The notes under the pieces were generated by a model. That model did not search any database. It was given only the letters and a program-made list of their open reading frames with translations, and was not told the origin of the DNA. Position numbers and translations under genes: made by a program. Below are positions 53,216 to 63,173 of a stretch of 64,000 nt of DNA, in pieces. Origin of the DNA: Cellulomonas phragmiteti (GTDB lineage Bacteria > Actinomycetota > Actinomycetes > Actinomycetales > Cellulomonadaceae); contig NZ_BONP01000009.1 in the NCBI RefSeq assembly GCF_016862775.1, positions 62,001-126,000 of the forward strand, in the 5' to 3' direction. Within the stretch, counting starts at the first letter, position 1. Each line of letters starts with the position of its first letter.

Positions 53216-54013
53216 ATGACGAGTGACGCGACGACCGGCGACGCGACGTCGCCCGACGCCGGACGCCCGCTGGTCGAGGTCCACGGCCTGACCAAGTCCT
53301 TCGGGGACCTGCACGTGCTGCGCGGCATCGACCTGAGCGTCGACCGCGGCAGCGTGACCGTGCTCATCGGCCCGTCCGGGTCCGGCAAGACGACGCTCCT
53401 GCGCTGCCTCAACTCCCTCGAGGTGCCCGAGGCCGGCACCGTGCGCGTCGACGACGTCGAGCTGGACCTGGCCCGTCGTCCCACGCGTGGCGAGCTCAAG
53501 CGGCTGCGCGCGACGTCCGGGATGGTCTTCCAGTCCCACCAGCTGTTCCCGCACCGCACGGCCCTGCAGAACGTCACCGAGGGCCCCGTCTTCGCACAGC
53601 GCCGACCGGTCGCGCAGGCGACGGCCGAGGCGACGGCGCTGCTCGCCAAGGTCGGGCTCGCGGACAAGGCCGACGCCTACCCGCACGAGCTCTCGGGCGG
53701 TCAGCAGCAGCGCGTCGGCATCGCCCGCGCGCTCGCGCTGCGGCCGCGGCTGCTGCTGTTCGATGAGCCCACCTCGGCGCTGGACCCCGAGACGGTGGGC
53801 GAGGTGCTCGCCGTCATGCGGGACCTCGCCGCCGAGGGGTGGACGATGGTGGTCGTCACGCACGAGATCCGGTTCGCCCGGCAGGTGGCCGACCACGTCG
53901 TGTTCATGGACGACGGCGTCGTGGTCGAGGAGGGCCGGCCGGACGACGTGCTGGGCGACCCGCGCCAGGAGCGCACACGGCGCTTCCTGCAGCGCATCCT
54001 CGACCCGCTCTGA
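53216..54013 (+). CDS. Amino acid (cystine-type) ABC transporter ATP-binding protein
   Basis: A 265-residue ABC ATPase. Walker A GPSGSGKTT, Q-loop VFQSHQLF, signature LSGGQQQR, Walker B LLLFDEPTSALD and H-loop VVTHE are complete. The best start is ATG 53216, with GGGAG six bases upstream; a GTG four codons earlier is weaker. The first about 17 residues are a polar Asp/Thr-rich extension. Confidence 0.94.
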   Translation: MTSDATTGDATSPDAGRPLVEVHGLTKSFGDLHVLRGIDLSVDRGSVTVLIGPSGSGKTTLLRCLNSLEVPEAGTVRVDDVELDLARRPTRGELKRLRATSGMVFQSHQLFPHRTALQNVTEGPVFAQRRPVAQATAEATALLAKVGLADKADAYPHELSGGQQQRVGIARALALRPRLLLFDEPTSALDPETVGEVLAVMRDLAAEGWTMVVVTHEIRFARQVADHVVFMDDGVVVEEGRPDDVLGDPRQERTRRFLQRILDPL

Positions 54014-54020
54014 CGGGGGC

Positions 54021-55109
54021 TCAGCCGGGGCCGGGCGCCTGCCCGTTGCCGGGCGTCCCGCCGGCCGGTCGCCGTGCGGGCAGCTCGTCCGGTGCGACGT
54101 CCGCGGCGCGCACCGACACCACGTGCAGGACCAGCTCCAGCGGCCCGCGTCCGAGCGTCGCGTGCCACAGCCAGCACAGCGCGACCGTGACGAGCAGGAA
54201 CCCGACCAGGCCACCGGCCGTCGGCTGCCACACGACCTGGTCCCCGAGCAGAGCGATGGCCAGCAGCTGGCCGGAGTAGGCCGTCAGCGCGAGCGCACCC
54301 GTCGCGGAGACCGGCGCCAGCGCCCGCGGCCACCGCACGCCGAGCGCCAGGCAGCCCGCCAGCACGAGCAGGCACGTGCCGGTGTTCCCGGCGACCTCGA
54401 AGAAGGTCGACGCGTGCGGCTCGGCCGTCGTCAGCTCGGTCACGCGGCCCAGCACCAGCCGCGCGGCCCACGCCCCGCCGTGCCCGACGACCACGAGCAC
54501 GGCGCCCCAGCCGGCCAGCGCCGCGTGCGTGCGGGCCGCCCGCAGGTCGCTGCGGCCCACCGCGAGGCCGACCAGGACGTACGCGATCCACACGACGGCC
54601 GGGTAGTAGGACCCGACGAGGACGGAGAGCAGGTCGAGCGGCCGCTCGTCGGCGACCTGGAGGTGCGCGACGGCCAGCTGACGCACGACGGGCCCGACGA
54701 GCGCGACGCCGGCGGCCACGGCGACCAGCACCCACCGTGGCCAGCGCAGCGCGACGACGGCGGCGGCGAAGAGCGCGGCGTACACCACGAGGATCACCAC
54801 GACGGGCGTCCCGAGCAGGACGAGCGCGGTGCCCACCGCGACCAGCAGCGCGGCCCGGACGAGGATCCGCAGCCGGGCCTGGACCAGGCGGGTGCCGTCG
54901 ACCGGGTCGGCGCCGCCCGACAGCAGCGCCAGCCCGACACCGGCCAGCAGCACGAACAGGGCGGAGGGCCGCCCGTCGGCGAGCTGTGACCAGCCTCCCG
55001 GCGGGAAGGCGCGCTCCGCGTCCCGCGGGCCCACGTGCGCGACGACCATGCCGAGCACGGCGATCCCACGGGCGGTGTCCACCCCGACGATGCGTCGCAC
55101 CCTCGGCAT
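54021..55109 (-). CDS. Multi-pass membrane protein, DUF418/heparan acetyltransferase-like
   Basis: A 362-residue protein with about ten hydrophobic segments and the family's N-terminal signature RRIVGVDTARGIAVLGMVVAHV. The related heparan-alpha-glucosaminide N-acetyltransferase domain proteins transfer acyl groups across the membrane; DUF418 relatives end with a conserved block not clearly seen here. Start at ATG 55109. It converges on the importer operon with only seven bases between. Substrate unknown. Confidence 0.75.
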   Translation of the reverse strand: MPRVRRIVGVDTARGIAVLGMVVAHVGPRDAERAFPPGGWSQLADGRPSALFVLLAGVGLALLSGGADPVDGTRLVQARLRILVRAALLVAVGTALVLLGTPVVVILVVYAALFAAAVVALRWPRWVLVAVAAGVALVGPVVRQLAVAHLQVADERPLDLLSVLVGSYYPAVVWIAYVLVGLAVGRSDLRAARTHAALAGWGAVLVVVGHGGAWAARLVLGRVTELTTAEPHASTFFEVAGNTGTCLLVLAGCLALGVRWPRALAPVSATGALALTAYSGQLLAIALLGDQVVWQPTAGGLVGFLLVTVALCWLWHATLGRGPLELVLHVVSVRAADVAPDELPARRPAGGTPGNGQAPGPG

Positions 55110-55206
55110 GCTAGGTCCTCGGCCTGGGACGACGTCCCAGGACACACCCTTCTCAGGATGTGACCTCATGCGTCCCGGCTGGTGGTCAGACGGCGAGCCC
55201 CGCGCC

Positions 55207-55212
55207 TACAGT
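55207..55212 (+). promoter_or_regulatory. -10 hexamer before the methyltransferase gene
   Basis: TACAGT ends five bases before the GTG at 55218. No ribosome site. Confidence 0.5.
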
Positions 55213-55217
55213 GCCGT

Positions 55218-56036
55218 GTGACCACGCGGACCCACGACGTCTACACGCACGGCCACCACGAGAGCGTGCTGCGCTCGCACCGGTGGCGCACGGCGGAGAA
55301 CTCCGCCGGGTACCTGCTGCCCGCCCTCGCGCCGGGCCAGCGGCTGCTCGACGTCGGGTGCGGGCCGGGCACCGTCACCGTCGACCTCGCGTCGCGGGTC
55401 GCCCCGGGCGAGGTCATGGGCGTCGACCGCTCGGCGGCGGTCCTGGCGGCCGCCTCCGAGCACGCGGCCGAGAAGGGCGCCACCAACGTGCGCTTCACCG
55501 TCGGCGACGCGTACGCGCTGGAGTTCGACGACGACACGTTCGACGTGGTCCACGCGCACCAGGTGCTGCAGCACCTCACGGACCCCGTCGCCGCGCTGCG
55601 CGAGATGCGCCGCGTCACCCGTCCCGGCGGTGTCGTCGCCGTCCGGGACGCCGACTACGCCGGCATGACGTGGTACCCCGCCCACCCCGGCCTCGACGAG
55701 TGGCAGGAGCTCTACCACGAGGTCACGCAGGCCAACGGCGCGGAGGCCGACGCGGGCCGGCGCCTGCTGTCCTGGGTGCGGCAGGCCGGCTTCGACCCCG
55801 CGGGCGTCGCCCCGGGCGCGGGCGTCTGGTGCTACGCGACCCCCGAGGACCGCACCTGGTGGTCGAGCCTGTGGGCCGACCGCTGCGTGACCTCGGACTT
55901 CGCCGTCCAGGCGATGGACCACAAGCTCGCCGACGAGGTCGCCCTCGAGCTGCTCGCCGACGCGTGGCGCGAGTGGGGCACGTCGCCCGACGGCTGGTTC
56001 CTCGTGCCGCACGGCGAGGTGCTGGCCCGCGCCTGA
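55218..56036 (+). CDS. Class I SAM-dependent methyltransferase
   Basis: A 272-residue methyltransferase with the SAM-binding loop LLDVGCGPGTVTVDLA (about 43-58), acidic motif GVDRS and a VVHAHQVLQHL post-II block, as in the UbiE/COQ5-like group. The C-terminal half has many Trp residues (WYPAHPG, WWSSLW) that may shape the substrate pocket. The leaderless-type start at GTG 55218 is favoured over an ATG 12 codons upstream. Substrate unknown. Confidence 0.88.
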   Translation: MTTRTHDVYTHGHHESVLRSHRWRTAENSAGYLLPALAPGQRLLDVGCGPGTVTVDLASRVAPGEVMGVDRSAAVLAAASEHAAEKGATNVRFTVGDAYALEFDDDTFDVVHAHQVLQHLTDPVAALREMRRVTRPGGVVAVRDADYAGMTWYPAHPGLDEWQELYHEVTQANGAEADAGRRLLSWVRQAGFDPAGVAPGAGVWCYATPEDRTWWSSLWADRCVTSDFAVQAMDHKLADEVALELLADAWREWGTSPDGWFLVPHGEVLARA

Positions 56037-56052
56037 CGCCGCCGCAGGGACC

Positions 56053-56058
56053 TAGGCT
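56053..56058 (+). promoter_or_regulatory. -10 hexamer before the FAH-family gene
   Basis: TAGGCT ends six bases before the GTG at 56065. No ribosome site. Confidence 0.55.
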
Positions 56059-56064
56059 GGTCCC

Positions 56065-56853
56065 GTGCGCATCGCCAGGTTCACCAACGGTTCCGACCCC
56101 CGCTACGCGCTCGTCGAGGGCGAGCCCGGCCACGAGGAGCTCGTCGTCATCAGCGGCGACCCGATCTACACGCCGGTGCAGCCCACGGGCGAGCGGGTCC
56201 GGCTCGACGACGACGGCGTCCGGCTGCTCGCCCCCGTCATCCCGCGGTCCAAGGTCGTCGGCGTGGGCCGCAACTACGCCGCGCACGCCGCCGAGCACGG
56301 CAACGCCGTCCCCACGTCGCCGCTGCTGTTCCTCAAGCCCAACACGTCCGTGATCGGCCCGGACGACCCGATCGTGCTGCCCGACTGGACCGAGCACGTC
56401 GAGCACGAGGCCGAGCTGGCCGTCGTCATCGGCAAGGTCACCAAGGACGTGCCCCCGGAGCGTGCCCTGCACCACGTCTTCGGGTACACGGTCGCCAACG
56501 ACGTGACGGCCCGCGACATCCAGCGCTCCGACGACCAGTGGACGCGGGCCAAGGGCTTCGACTCGTCCTGCCCGATCGGGCCGTGGATCGTCCCGGGCCT
56601 CGACGTCGACGACCTCGCGGTCACCGCCCGCGTCAACGGTGCGACCCGCCAGGACGGCCGCACGTCGCAGATGGTGTTCGACGTCGCCTACCTCGTGTCG
56701 TACGTCTCGGAGGTCTTCACGCTGCTGCCCGGCGACGTCATCCTCACCGGCACGCCCGCCGGTGTGGGACGCCTGGAGCACCGCGACGTCGTCGAGGTCG
56801 AGGTCGAGGAGATCGGGGTCCTGCGCAACCCCGTGCTGCGCCGCACGCCGTAG
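56065..56853 (+). CDS. Fumarylacetoacetate hydrolase-family protein
   Basis: A 262-residue metal-dependent hydrolase/decarboxylase of the FAH fold. The core GVGRNYAAHAAEHG, metal-binding HEAELAVVIG (Glu pair) and Asp in NDVTARDIQ are present, and GTPAGVG closes the site. Actinobacterial members often act as acylpyruvases or oxaloacetate decarboxylases; no aromatic degradation genes are near, so the substrate is uncertain. Confidence 0.92.
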   Translation: MRIARFTNGSDPRYALVEGEPGHEELVVISGDPIYTPVQPTGERVRLDDDGVRLLAPVIPRSKVVGVGRNYAAHAAEHGNAVPTSPLLFLKPNTSVIGPDDPIVLPDWTEHVEHEAELAVVIGKVTKDVPPERALHHVFGYTVANDVTARDIQRSDDQWTRAKGFDSSCPIGPWIVPGLDVDDLAVTARVNGATRQDGRTSQMVFDVAYLVSYVSEVFTLLPGDVILTGTPAGVGRLEHRDVVEVEVEEIGVLRNPVLRRTP

Positions 56854-56919
56854 CCCTGGCCCCACCCCGGGCCGTACCCCTACGCTCGGCCGCACGGGAC
56901 CGGCGGACGGGGGCGCGGC

Positions 56920-58377
56920 ATGGACCTGCAGGTGGGGATCGACTGGCTCACGGACGCGCTGTACTCGTACTGGCTGGTCTACGTGCTGCTGGGCGCGGGC
57001 CTGTGGTTCACGGTGCGCACCGGTGTCGTCCAGGTCCGGCTCTTCCCGGCGATGCTGCGGCAGATCGCGTCGTCACGGTCCGACGCGGCCGGCGGCATCT
57101 CCTCGTTCCAGGCGTTCACGGTGGGCCTGGCCTCCCGCGTCGGCACGGGCAACATCGCCGGCGTCGCCGTCGCCCTGACGCTGGGCGGACCGGGCGCGAT
57201 CTTCTGGATGTGGGTGGTCGCCGCCGTCGGCATGGCGACGGCCCTGGTGGAGGCGACCCTGGCGCAGGTCTTCAAGGTGCGCGCCGAGGACGGCTCGTAC
57301 CGCGGCGGACCGGCCTACTACATCCAGCGCGGACTCGGCTCCTACCGGTGGGGCGCGGTGTTCGCGGTCCTGCTGGTCTTCACGTTCGGGTTCGCCTTCA
57401 ACATGGTGCAGGCCAACACCATCGCGGACACGTTGTCCTCCAGCCACGAGGTCCCCGTCGCGTGGAGCGCCGTGGTCCTCATGATCGTCGCCGCGCCCGT
57501 GCTGTACGGGGGAGTGCGCCGCGTGGCCCGGGTCGCCGAGGCCGTGCTGCCGCTCATGGCCGGGGCGTACCTGCTGCTGGCGCTCGTCATCGTCGTGCTC
57601 AACCTGGGGGCGCTGCCCGACGTGCTCAGCCAGATCGTGCGCGGCGCGTTCGGCCTGGACACCGCGCTGGCCGGGACAGCGGGGGGCGTCCTGGCCGCCC
57701 TGCTCAACGGCACCAAGCGCGGGCTGTTCTCCAACGAGGCCGGGATGGGCTCGGCGCCCAACACCGCAGCGACGGCCACGGTGTCGCACCCGGTCAAGCA
57801 GGGGCTGGTCCAGTCCCTCGGCGTGTTCGTCGACACGATGCTGGTGTGCTCCGCGACGGCGTTCATCGTCCTGTCGGCCGGGCCCGACGTGTACGTGCCG
57901 GGCGAGACGGGCGCCACCGCGGGCGCCGCGCTGACGTCGCAGGCGGTCGCGCACGAGCTCGGCGCCTGGACCACGTACCCGATGACGGTGCTGGTCTTCA
58001 CGTTCGCGTTCAGCTCGGTGCTCGGCAACTACTCCTACGCGGAGATCAACCTCACCTACCTGGGGATCCGGGGGCGGGCGCTGACGGCGCTGCGCACCCT
58101 GGTGCTGGCGTCCGTCGGTGTCGGCTCGCTGCTCGAGCTCACCACGGTGTGGGCGGTCGCGGACATCGCGATGGCGCTGATGGCCACCGTCAACCTCGTC
58201 GCGATCGTCCTGCTCTCCCGGTGGGCGCTGGGTGCGCTGGCCGACTACGGGGCGACCCGACGCGCCGGTACCGACGACCGGTTCGTGGGGCACGGCAACC
58301 CGCACCTGCCGGCCGACGTGCCCGGTGACGTGTGGGCGGCGGGCGTGCGGGACGGCGAGCCCGTCGGCGCCGCCTGA
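56920..58377 (+). CDS. Sodium:alanine/amino acid symporter (AGCS family)
   Basis: A 485-residue transporter with about eleven membrane helices and the AGCS signature ([13 protein letters not shown], and [15 protein letters not shown]). It uses a sodium gradient to import Ala or Gly. A -10-like TACGCT (56881-56886) lies about 34 bases upstream, so this gene has a short untranslated leader rather than a leaderless start. Its exact amino acid is not predictable. Confidence 0.93.
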   Translation: MDLQVGIDWLTDALYSYWLVYVLLGAGLWFTVRTGVVQVRLFPAMLRQIASSRSDAAGGISSFQAFTVGLASRVGTGNIAGVAVALTLGGPGAIFWMWVVAAVGMATALVEATLAQVFKVRAEDGSYRGGPAYYIQRGLGSYRWGAVFAVLLVFTFGFAFNMVQANTIADTLSSSHEVPVAWSAVVLMIVAAPVLYGGVRRVARVAEAVLPLMAGAYLLLALVIVVLNLGALPDVLSQIVRGAFGLDTALAGTAGGVLAALLNGTKRGLFSNEAGMGSAPNTAATATVSHPVKQGLVQSLGVFVDTMLVCSATAFIVLSAGPDVYVPGETGATAGAALTSQAVAHELGAWTTYPMTVLVFTFAFSSVLGNYSYAEINLTYLGIRGRALTALRTLVLASVGVGSLLELTTVWAVADIAMALMATVNLVAIVLLSRWALGALADYGATRRAGTDDRFVGHGNPHLPADVPGDVWAAGVRDGEPVGAA

Positions 58378-58396
58378 CGGCCGCGGGGCTGCCCGC

Positions 58397-59185
58397 TCAC
58401 GCCGGCGTCAGGTCCGCGCCCGGGGGCGTGCCGGTGACGCCCTCGGCGCCCAGGTCCCGGACCTCGTCGCGCAGCAGGCTCATGCGGGCGTCGAGCTCTG
58501 CCGCGGTCGTGGCGGCCTGCTGCAGCTCGGTGCGCAGGTGCGCGGGCACGTCGCCGCGGTACTTGTAGGACAGCTTGTGCTCGACGCTCGCCCAGAAGTC
58601 CATGGCGATCGTGCGGATCTGCACCTCGACGGGCACGTGCTCGGTGCGGTCGGACAGGAACACCGGGATCCGCACGATGAGGTGCAGCGACCGGTAGCCG
58701 TTGGCCTTGGGCTCGGCGATGTAGTCCTTGCGGCGCACGACCTCGACGTCGGGCTGCGAGGACAGCATGTCCGCCACCCAGTAGGCGTCGGAGACGAAGC
58801 TGCAGGTGATCCGGATGCCGGCGATGTCGAGGACCCGGTCGCGGATCGTCGCGGGATCGGCGGCGCAGCCGTAGCGTGCGGTCTTCTCCAGGATCGAGTC
58901 GATCGACTTCAGGCGCGAGCTCACGTGCTCGATCGGGTTGTGGTCGTGCGTCTGACGGAACTCGCCGCGCAGGATGCGGATCTTGGTGAGCATCTCCTCG
59001 ATGCCGAACTCGTAGCCCATCCGGAACCGCGCGAGCTCGCGCTGCGCGTCGCGGACCTGGACCAGGGCGTCGTCGTCCACGACCGGCTCCAGCCCGGCGA
59101 CGACGCGCGCGCGGACGGCGTGCGCGAGCGCCGCGCCCGGGGGAGGAGGGTCGACCACCTGCTCGGGCGTGGTGCCACGTTCCAT
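58397..59185 (-). CDS. Small alarmone synthetase (RelA/SpoT-like nucleotidyltransferase)
   Basis: A 262-residue single-domain (p)ppGpp synthetase. The synthetase motifs are clear: [38 protein letters not shown] and [19 protein letters not shown]. There is no HD hydrolase, TGS or ACT domain, so it resembles RelQ-type proteins that make the alarmone in response to stress at the gene level. It is convergent with the AGCS gene and divergent from gltX. Confidence 0.92.
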   Translation of the reverse strand: MERGTTPEQVVDPPPPGAALAHAVRARVVAGLEPVVDDDALVQVRDAQRELARFRMGYEFGIEEMLTKIRILRGEFRQTHDHNPIEHVSSRLKSIDSILEKTARYGCAADPATIRDRVLDIAGIRITCSFVSDAYWVADMLSSQPDVEVVRRKDYIAEPKANGYRSLHLIVRIPVFLSDRTEHVPVEVQIRTIAMDFWASVEHKLSYKYRGDVPAHLRTELQQAATTAAELDARMSLLRDEVRDLGAEGVTGTPPGADLTPA

Positions 59186-59272
59186 GTCACCCCCAACGAC
59201 GGCGCACGGGGCAACGTTCCGTGCTGGGTAGGCTGGCGGCGATCCCGCCCCCTGCCAGACCCGAGGTGTCCT

Positions 59273-60784
59273 GTGCCCGCCAGCAGCCCCGTGCGCGTCC
59301 GTTTCTGCCCGTCACCGACGGGCACGCCCCACGTCGGGCTCATCCGCACCGCGCTGTTCAACTGGGCGTACGCGCGGCACGTCGGCGGCACGTTCGTCTT
59401 CCGCATCGAGGACACCGACGCGGCCCGCGACTCCCAGGAGTCGTACGAGCAGCTGCTCGACGCGCTGCGCTGGCTCGGGATGGACTGGGACGAGGGCGTC
59501 GAGGTCGGTGGCCCGCACGAGCCGTACCGGCAGTCGCAGCGCATGGACCTGTACCGCGACGTCGTGGCCCGTCTGCTCGCCGGCGGGTACGCCTACGAGT
59601 CGTTCTCGACGCCCGAGGAGGTCGAGGCGCGGCACCGCGCCGCCGGGCGCGACCCCAAGCTCGGGTACGACGGGTTCGACCGCGACCTCACCGACGAGCA
59701 GAAGGCGGCCTTCCGCGCCGAGGGCCGCGAGGCCGTGATCCGCGTGCGCATGCCCGACGAGGACGTGACGTTCACCGACGTCGTGCGCGGCGAGATCACC
59801 TTCAAGGCCGGGTCGGTGCCCGACTACGTCATCGTCCGCGGCAACGGCCAGCCGCTGTACACCCTGGTCAACCCCGTCGACGACGCGCTCATGGGCATCA
59901 CGCACGTGCTGCGCGGCGAGGACCTGCTGTCCTCCACCCCCCGCCAGGTCGTCCTGTACCGCGCGCTGCTGGAGCTGGGCGTCGCGAGCGTGGTGCCGCA
60001 GTTCGGCCACCTGCCGTACGTCATGGGCGAGGGCAACAAGAAGCTCTCCAAGCGGGACCCCGAGTCCAACCTCTTCCTGCACCGCGACCGCGGCTTCACG
60101 CCCGAGGGCCTGCTCAACTACCTCGCGCTGCTCGGCTGGTCGATCGCCCCGGACCGGGACGTGTTCACGATGGCCGAGATGGTCGAGGCGTTCGACGTCG
60201 CCGACGTCAACCCGAACCCCGCGCGGTTCGACCTCAAGAAGGCCGAGGCGATCAACGGCGCGCACGTGCGCCAGCTCGCGCCGGACGACTTCCGCGGCCG
60301 CCTCGTGCCGTACCTGCACGCGGCGGGCCTGGTCCCGGCGGACTCCTACGCCGACCTCTCGCCCGCGCACCGCGCCCTGCTCGACGCCGGCGCCCCGCTC
60401 GTCCAGGAGCGCATGACGCTGCTCGGCGAGGCGGTCGGCATGCTGGGCTTCCTGTTCGTCGCCGACGACGCGCTCGAGGTCGCCGACGACGCGCGCGGTG
60501 CCCTGCGCCCCGAGGCGGCCGACGTGCTCGACCGTGCCGCGCAGGTGCTGGGCGGCATCCCGGGCGACGCGTTCACGACGGACGCGACGCAGACCGCGCT
60601 CGCGGCCGCCCTCGTCGAGCCCGTCGAGGCCGGCGGCCTGGGCATCAAGCCGCGGTTCGCGTACACGCCGCTGCGGGTCGCGCTGACGGGCCGCCGTGTG
60701 TCGCCGCCGCTGTTCGAGTCCATGGAGATCCTCGGCAAGGACGCGACCCTGGTGCGGATCGCCGCACTGCGCGCGACCCTGTGA
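59273..60784 (+). CDS. gltX: Glutamyl-tRNA synthetase
   Basis: A 503-residue class I synthetase. The HIGH-type site reads [17 protein letters not shown], and KLSKRD is the KMSKS counterpart. The N-terminal [11 protein letters not shown] is typical. The C-terminal anticodon-binding domain (about 330-503) is complete. The GTG at 59273 gives the normal N-terminus; TAGGCT at 59228 is a candidate -10, leaving about 35 bases of leader with a CGAGG ribosome site. Confidence 0.97.
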   Translation: MPASSPVRVRFCPSPTGTPHVGLIRTALFNWAYARHVGGTFVFRIEDTDAARDSQESYEQLLDALRWLGMDWDEGVEVGGPHEPYRQSQRMDLYRDVVARLLAGGYAYESFSTPEEVEARHRAAGRDPKLGYDGFDRDLTDEQKAAFRAEGREAVIRVRMPDEDVTFTDVVRGEITFKAGSVPDYVIVRGNGQPLYTLVNPVDDALMGITHVLRGEDLLSSTPRQVVLYRALLELGVASVVPQFGHLPYVMGEGNKKLSKRDPESNLFLHRDRGFTPEGLLNYLALLGWSIAPDRDVFTMAEMVEAFDVADVNPNPARFDLKKAEAINGAHVRQLAPDDFRGRLVPYLHAAGLVPADSYADLSPAHRALLDAGAPLVQERMTLLGEAVGMLGFLFVADDALEVADDARGALRPEAADVLDRAAQVLGGIPGDAFTTDATQTALAAALVEPVEAGGLGIKPRFAYTPLRVALTGRRVSPPLFESMEILGKDATLVRIAALRATL

Positions 60785-61506
60785 CGGCGGTCGACGGGGT
60801 CCTGTTCGACATCGACGACACGCTCGTCGACACGCGCGCGGCGTTCCGCGTCGCGCTCGCGGCGGTCCTCGACCGGTACGCGCCGGGCGCCGACGTCGAC
60901 GCGGCGCTCGCGCTGTGGCGCGCCGACCCCGGCGGGCACTACCGCGCGTACACGCGCGGGGAGCGCACGTTCCGCGAGCAGCGCATGACGCGCGCCAACG
61001 AGCTGCACGCGGCGCTCGGTGGGCCGGTGCTCGACGACGCCGCCTACGACGCGTGGGACGCGGTGTTCGACGACGCGTTCGCCTCGGGGTGGACCGCCCA
61101 CGCGGACGCCGACCGGGCGCTGGCCCGGCTGCTCGACGCCGGGATCCGCATCGGCGCGCTGACGAACGCGCGGCACGCCTACCAGACGGCCAAGCTGGAC
61201 CGCGCGGGCCTGGGCACGCGCCTCGAGGTCCTCGTCGGCGTCGACACCCTCGGCTACGGCAAGCCCGACCCGCGCGTGTTCCTCGAGGCGTGCCGACGCC
61301 TGGGCACCGCACCGGAGCGCACGGCGTACGTCGGCGACGAGCTCGACGTCGACGCGGTCGCGGCGCGGGAGGCGGGCCTGGTCGGCGTCTGGCTGGACCG
61401 CCCGGGGCCGCGCCGCGTCCCGGTGACCGACGCCGAGGTCGCGGCGGCCGGCGTGCTCGTCATCCGCACGCTCGACGACCTCGCCGGCATCCTCGACCTG
61501 ACGTAG
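60781..61506 (+). CDS. HAD-family hydrolase (phosphatase)
   Basis: A 241-residue phosphatase-fold protein with DIDDT (nucleophile Asp10, Asp12), the motif II Thr in LTNARH, motif III Lys in GYGKPDP and motif IV GDELDVD. Its GTG lies inside the gltX stop (GTGA), so they are co-translated. Homologues downstream of gltX are common in Micrococcales. Substrate unknown. Confidence 0.92.
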   Translation: MTAVDGVLFDIDDTLVDTRAAFRVALAAVLDRYAPGADVDAALALWRADPGGHYRAYTRGERTFREQRMTRANELHAALGGPVLDDAAYDAWDAVFDDAFASGWTAHADADRALARLLDAGIRIGALTNARHAYQTAKLDRAGLGTRLEVLVGVDTLGYGKPDPRVFLEACRRLGTAPERTAYVGDELDVDAVAAREAGLVGVWLDRPGPRRVPVTDAEVAAAGVLVIRTLDDLAGILDLT

Positions 61507-61548
61507 CCGCTCGGCCCCCGCACCACGACGCGTCGACTCGGTGGTGGG

Positions 61549-62310
61549 TCAGCGGCGACGTGCCGTGTACACGCGCGTGACGTAGGGGACAGGCACCCGG
61601 TCGAGCCCGGCGAGGTCCGGGTGCGTCGTGACCAGCGTCCGCACCCGGTCCAGCAGCGCCTCGCGCTCGTCGGGCGGCAGGACCAGCGCGTACGAGCGGG
61701 TGCCGGCCAGGCGCACGAGGTCCTCGGGAGCCAGGGCGTGCTCCCACCGCACGTCGGTGCGCAGCACGTCGGTGAACCCGTCACCGACCGTGGGGTGCGT
61801 GCCGCGTGCGAGCTGCGGCCCGGCGGCCTCGTGCAGCAGCGTGCCGTACGCCGCCACCCACGGCACGTCCTCGTCGCGGTCGTTCCACACGATCCCGAGG
61901 GTGCCGCCCGGACGCAGCACGCGGGCGACCTCGGCGGCCGCCGCCGGTTCGTCGAACCAGTGCCACGCCTGCGCGACCGTCACGGCGTCCACGGACGCGT
62001 CGGGCAGCGGGATCCGCTCGGCCGTGCCCGCGTGCACCTCGACCTGCGGGAGACGCGCGGCGAGCTGCTCGCGCATGCCCTCGGCGGGCTCGACGGCCAC
62101 CACCTGCAGCCCGCGGGCCACGAGCGACGCGGTGAGCTTGCCGGTGCCGGCGGCCAGGTCCAGGACGTCGTGGGCCCGCGCCGGGACCAGCAGGTCGACC
62201 GCCGCGGGCGGGTAGCCGGGGCGGACGGCGTCGTACTCGTCGGCGTGGTGCGTGAACGACGCCGCGTGCTCCGCGTGCCGACGCTCGGGCCCCTCGCCCG
62301 GCGTGCTCAC
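61549..62310 (-). CDS. Class I SAM-dependent methyltransferase
   Basis: A 253-residue methyltransferase with motif I VLDLAAGTGKLTASL (about 45-59), VAVEPAEGMREQL and the AQAWHWFD post-II segment often seen in the UbiE-like group. It starts at a GTG overlapping the hisN stop (GTGA). The substrate cannot be told. Confidence 0.9.
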   Translation of the reverse strand: MSTPGEGPERRHAEHAASFTHHADEYDAVRPGYPPAAVDLLVPARAHDVLDLAAGTGKLTASLVARGLQVVAVEPAEGMREQLAARLPQVEVHAGTAERIPLPDASVDAVTVAQAWHWFDEPAAAAEVARVLRPGGTLGIVWNDRDEDVPWVAAYGTLLHEAAGPQLARGTHPTVGDGFTDVLRTDVRWEHALAPEDLVRLAGTRSYALVLPPDEREALLDRVRTLVTTHPDLAGLDRVPVPYVTRVYTARRR

Positions 62311-63089
62311 CGGCCGCCCAGCACGGCCAGCACCTCGTCGTGCAGCAGGCCGTTGGTGACCACGGCGTTGCCGCCGTGCGGGCCGTCGACCCCGGCCAGC
62401 GACGTGAACCTGCCGCCCGCCTCGGTGACGACGGGCACGAGCGCGGCCATGTCGTACAGCTCGAGCTCCGGCTCCGCGGCCACGTCCACCGCGCCCTCCG
62501 CGACGAGCACGTACGACCAGAAGTCGCCGTAGGCGCGGGTGCGCCACACCCGGCGGCCCAGGTCGAGGAACGGGTCGAGCCGCCCGTGCGCCTCCCACTC
62601 CGACAGGTCGGAGTACGACAGCGACGCGTCCTCCAGACGCTCGACGCCGGACACGCGCAGCCGGCTCGCCGCGGCGAGCGACTTGCCGGTGAACGCACCT
62701 GTGCCCTTGGCGGCCCACCACCGGCGCCCGAGCGCCGGCGCGCTGACCACGCCGAGCACGACCTCGTCGCCGTCCATCAGCGCCAGCAGCGTCGCCCACA
62801 CCGGGACCCCGCGGACGAAGTTCTTGGTGCCGTCGATCGGGTCGACGACCCACCGGCGCGGACCGTGCCCCGTGTCCGAGCGCTCCTCGCCGTGCACGGC
62901 GTCGCGCGGGCGTGCTCGCCCGAGCTGTGAGCGCACCAGGTCCTCGGCGGCGCGGTCGGCGTCGGTCACCGGGGTCAGGTCCGGCTTGGTCTCGACCTGC
63001 AGGTCCTGCGCCTTGAACCGGGACATCGTCAGGGCGTCGACCGTGTCGGCGACGACGTGCGCCAGCCGGAGGTCGTCGTCGTAGGCCAT
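62307..63089 (-). CDS. hisN: Histidinol-phosphatase, inositol monophosphatase family
   Basis: A 260-residue Mg-dependent phosphatase. The metal-binding residues lie in GEERSDTG and DPIDGTKNFVRGVP, and the C-terminal ELYDMAALVPVVTEAGG motif is present. The TKNFVRGVP form after the DG motif is typical of HisN rather than inositol monophosphatase. The ATG at 63089 has AGGAGCC upstream. It lies next to rsgA, an order common in actinobacteria. Confidence 0.9.
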   Translation of the reverse strand: MAYDDDLRLAHVVADTVDALTMSRFKAQDLQVETKPDLTPVTDADRAAEDLVRSQLGRARPRDAVHGEERSDTGHGPRRWVVDPIDGTKNFVRGVPVWATLLALMDGDEVVLGVVSAPALGRRWWAAKGTGAFTGKSLAAASRLRVSGVERLEDASLSYSDLSEWEAHGRLDPFLDLGRRVWRTRAYGDFWSYVLVAEGAVDVAAEPELELYDMAALVPVVTEAGGRFTSLAGVDGPHGGNAVVTNGLLHDEVLAVLGGR

Positions 63090-63173
63090 GGGGCTCCTCA
63101 CTACCGGTGCGGTTGCCGTCCACCGTCCTCGGCGGGCGGCCCGCGGCGTCAACCTACCGAAGGACCGGCGCGA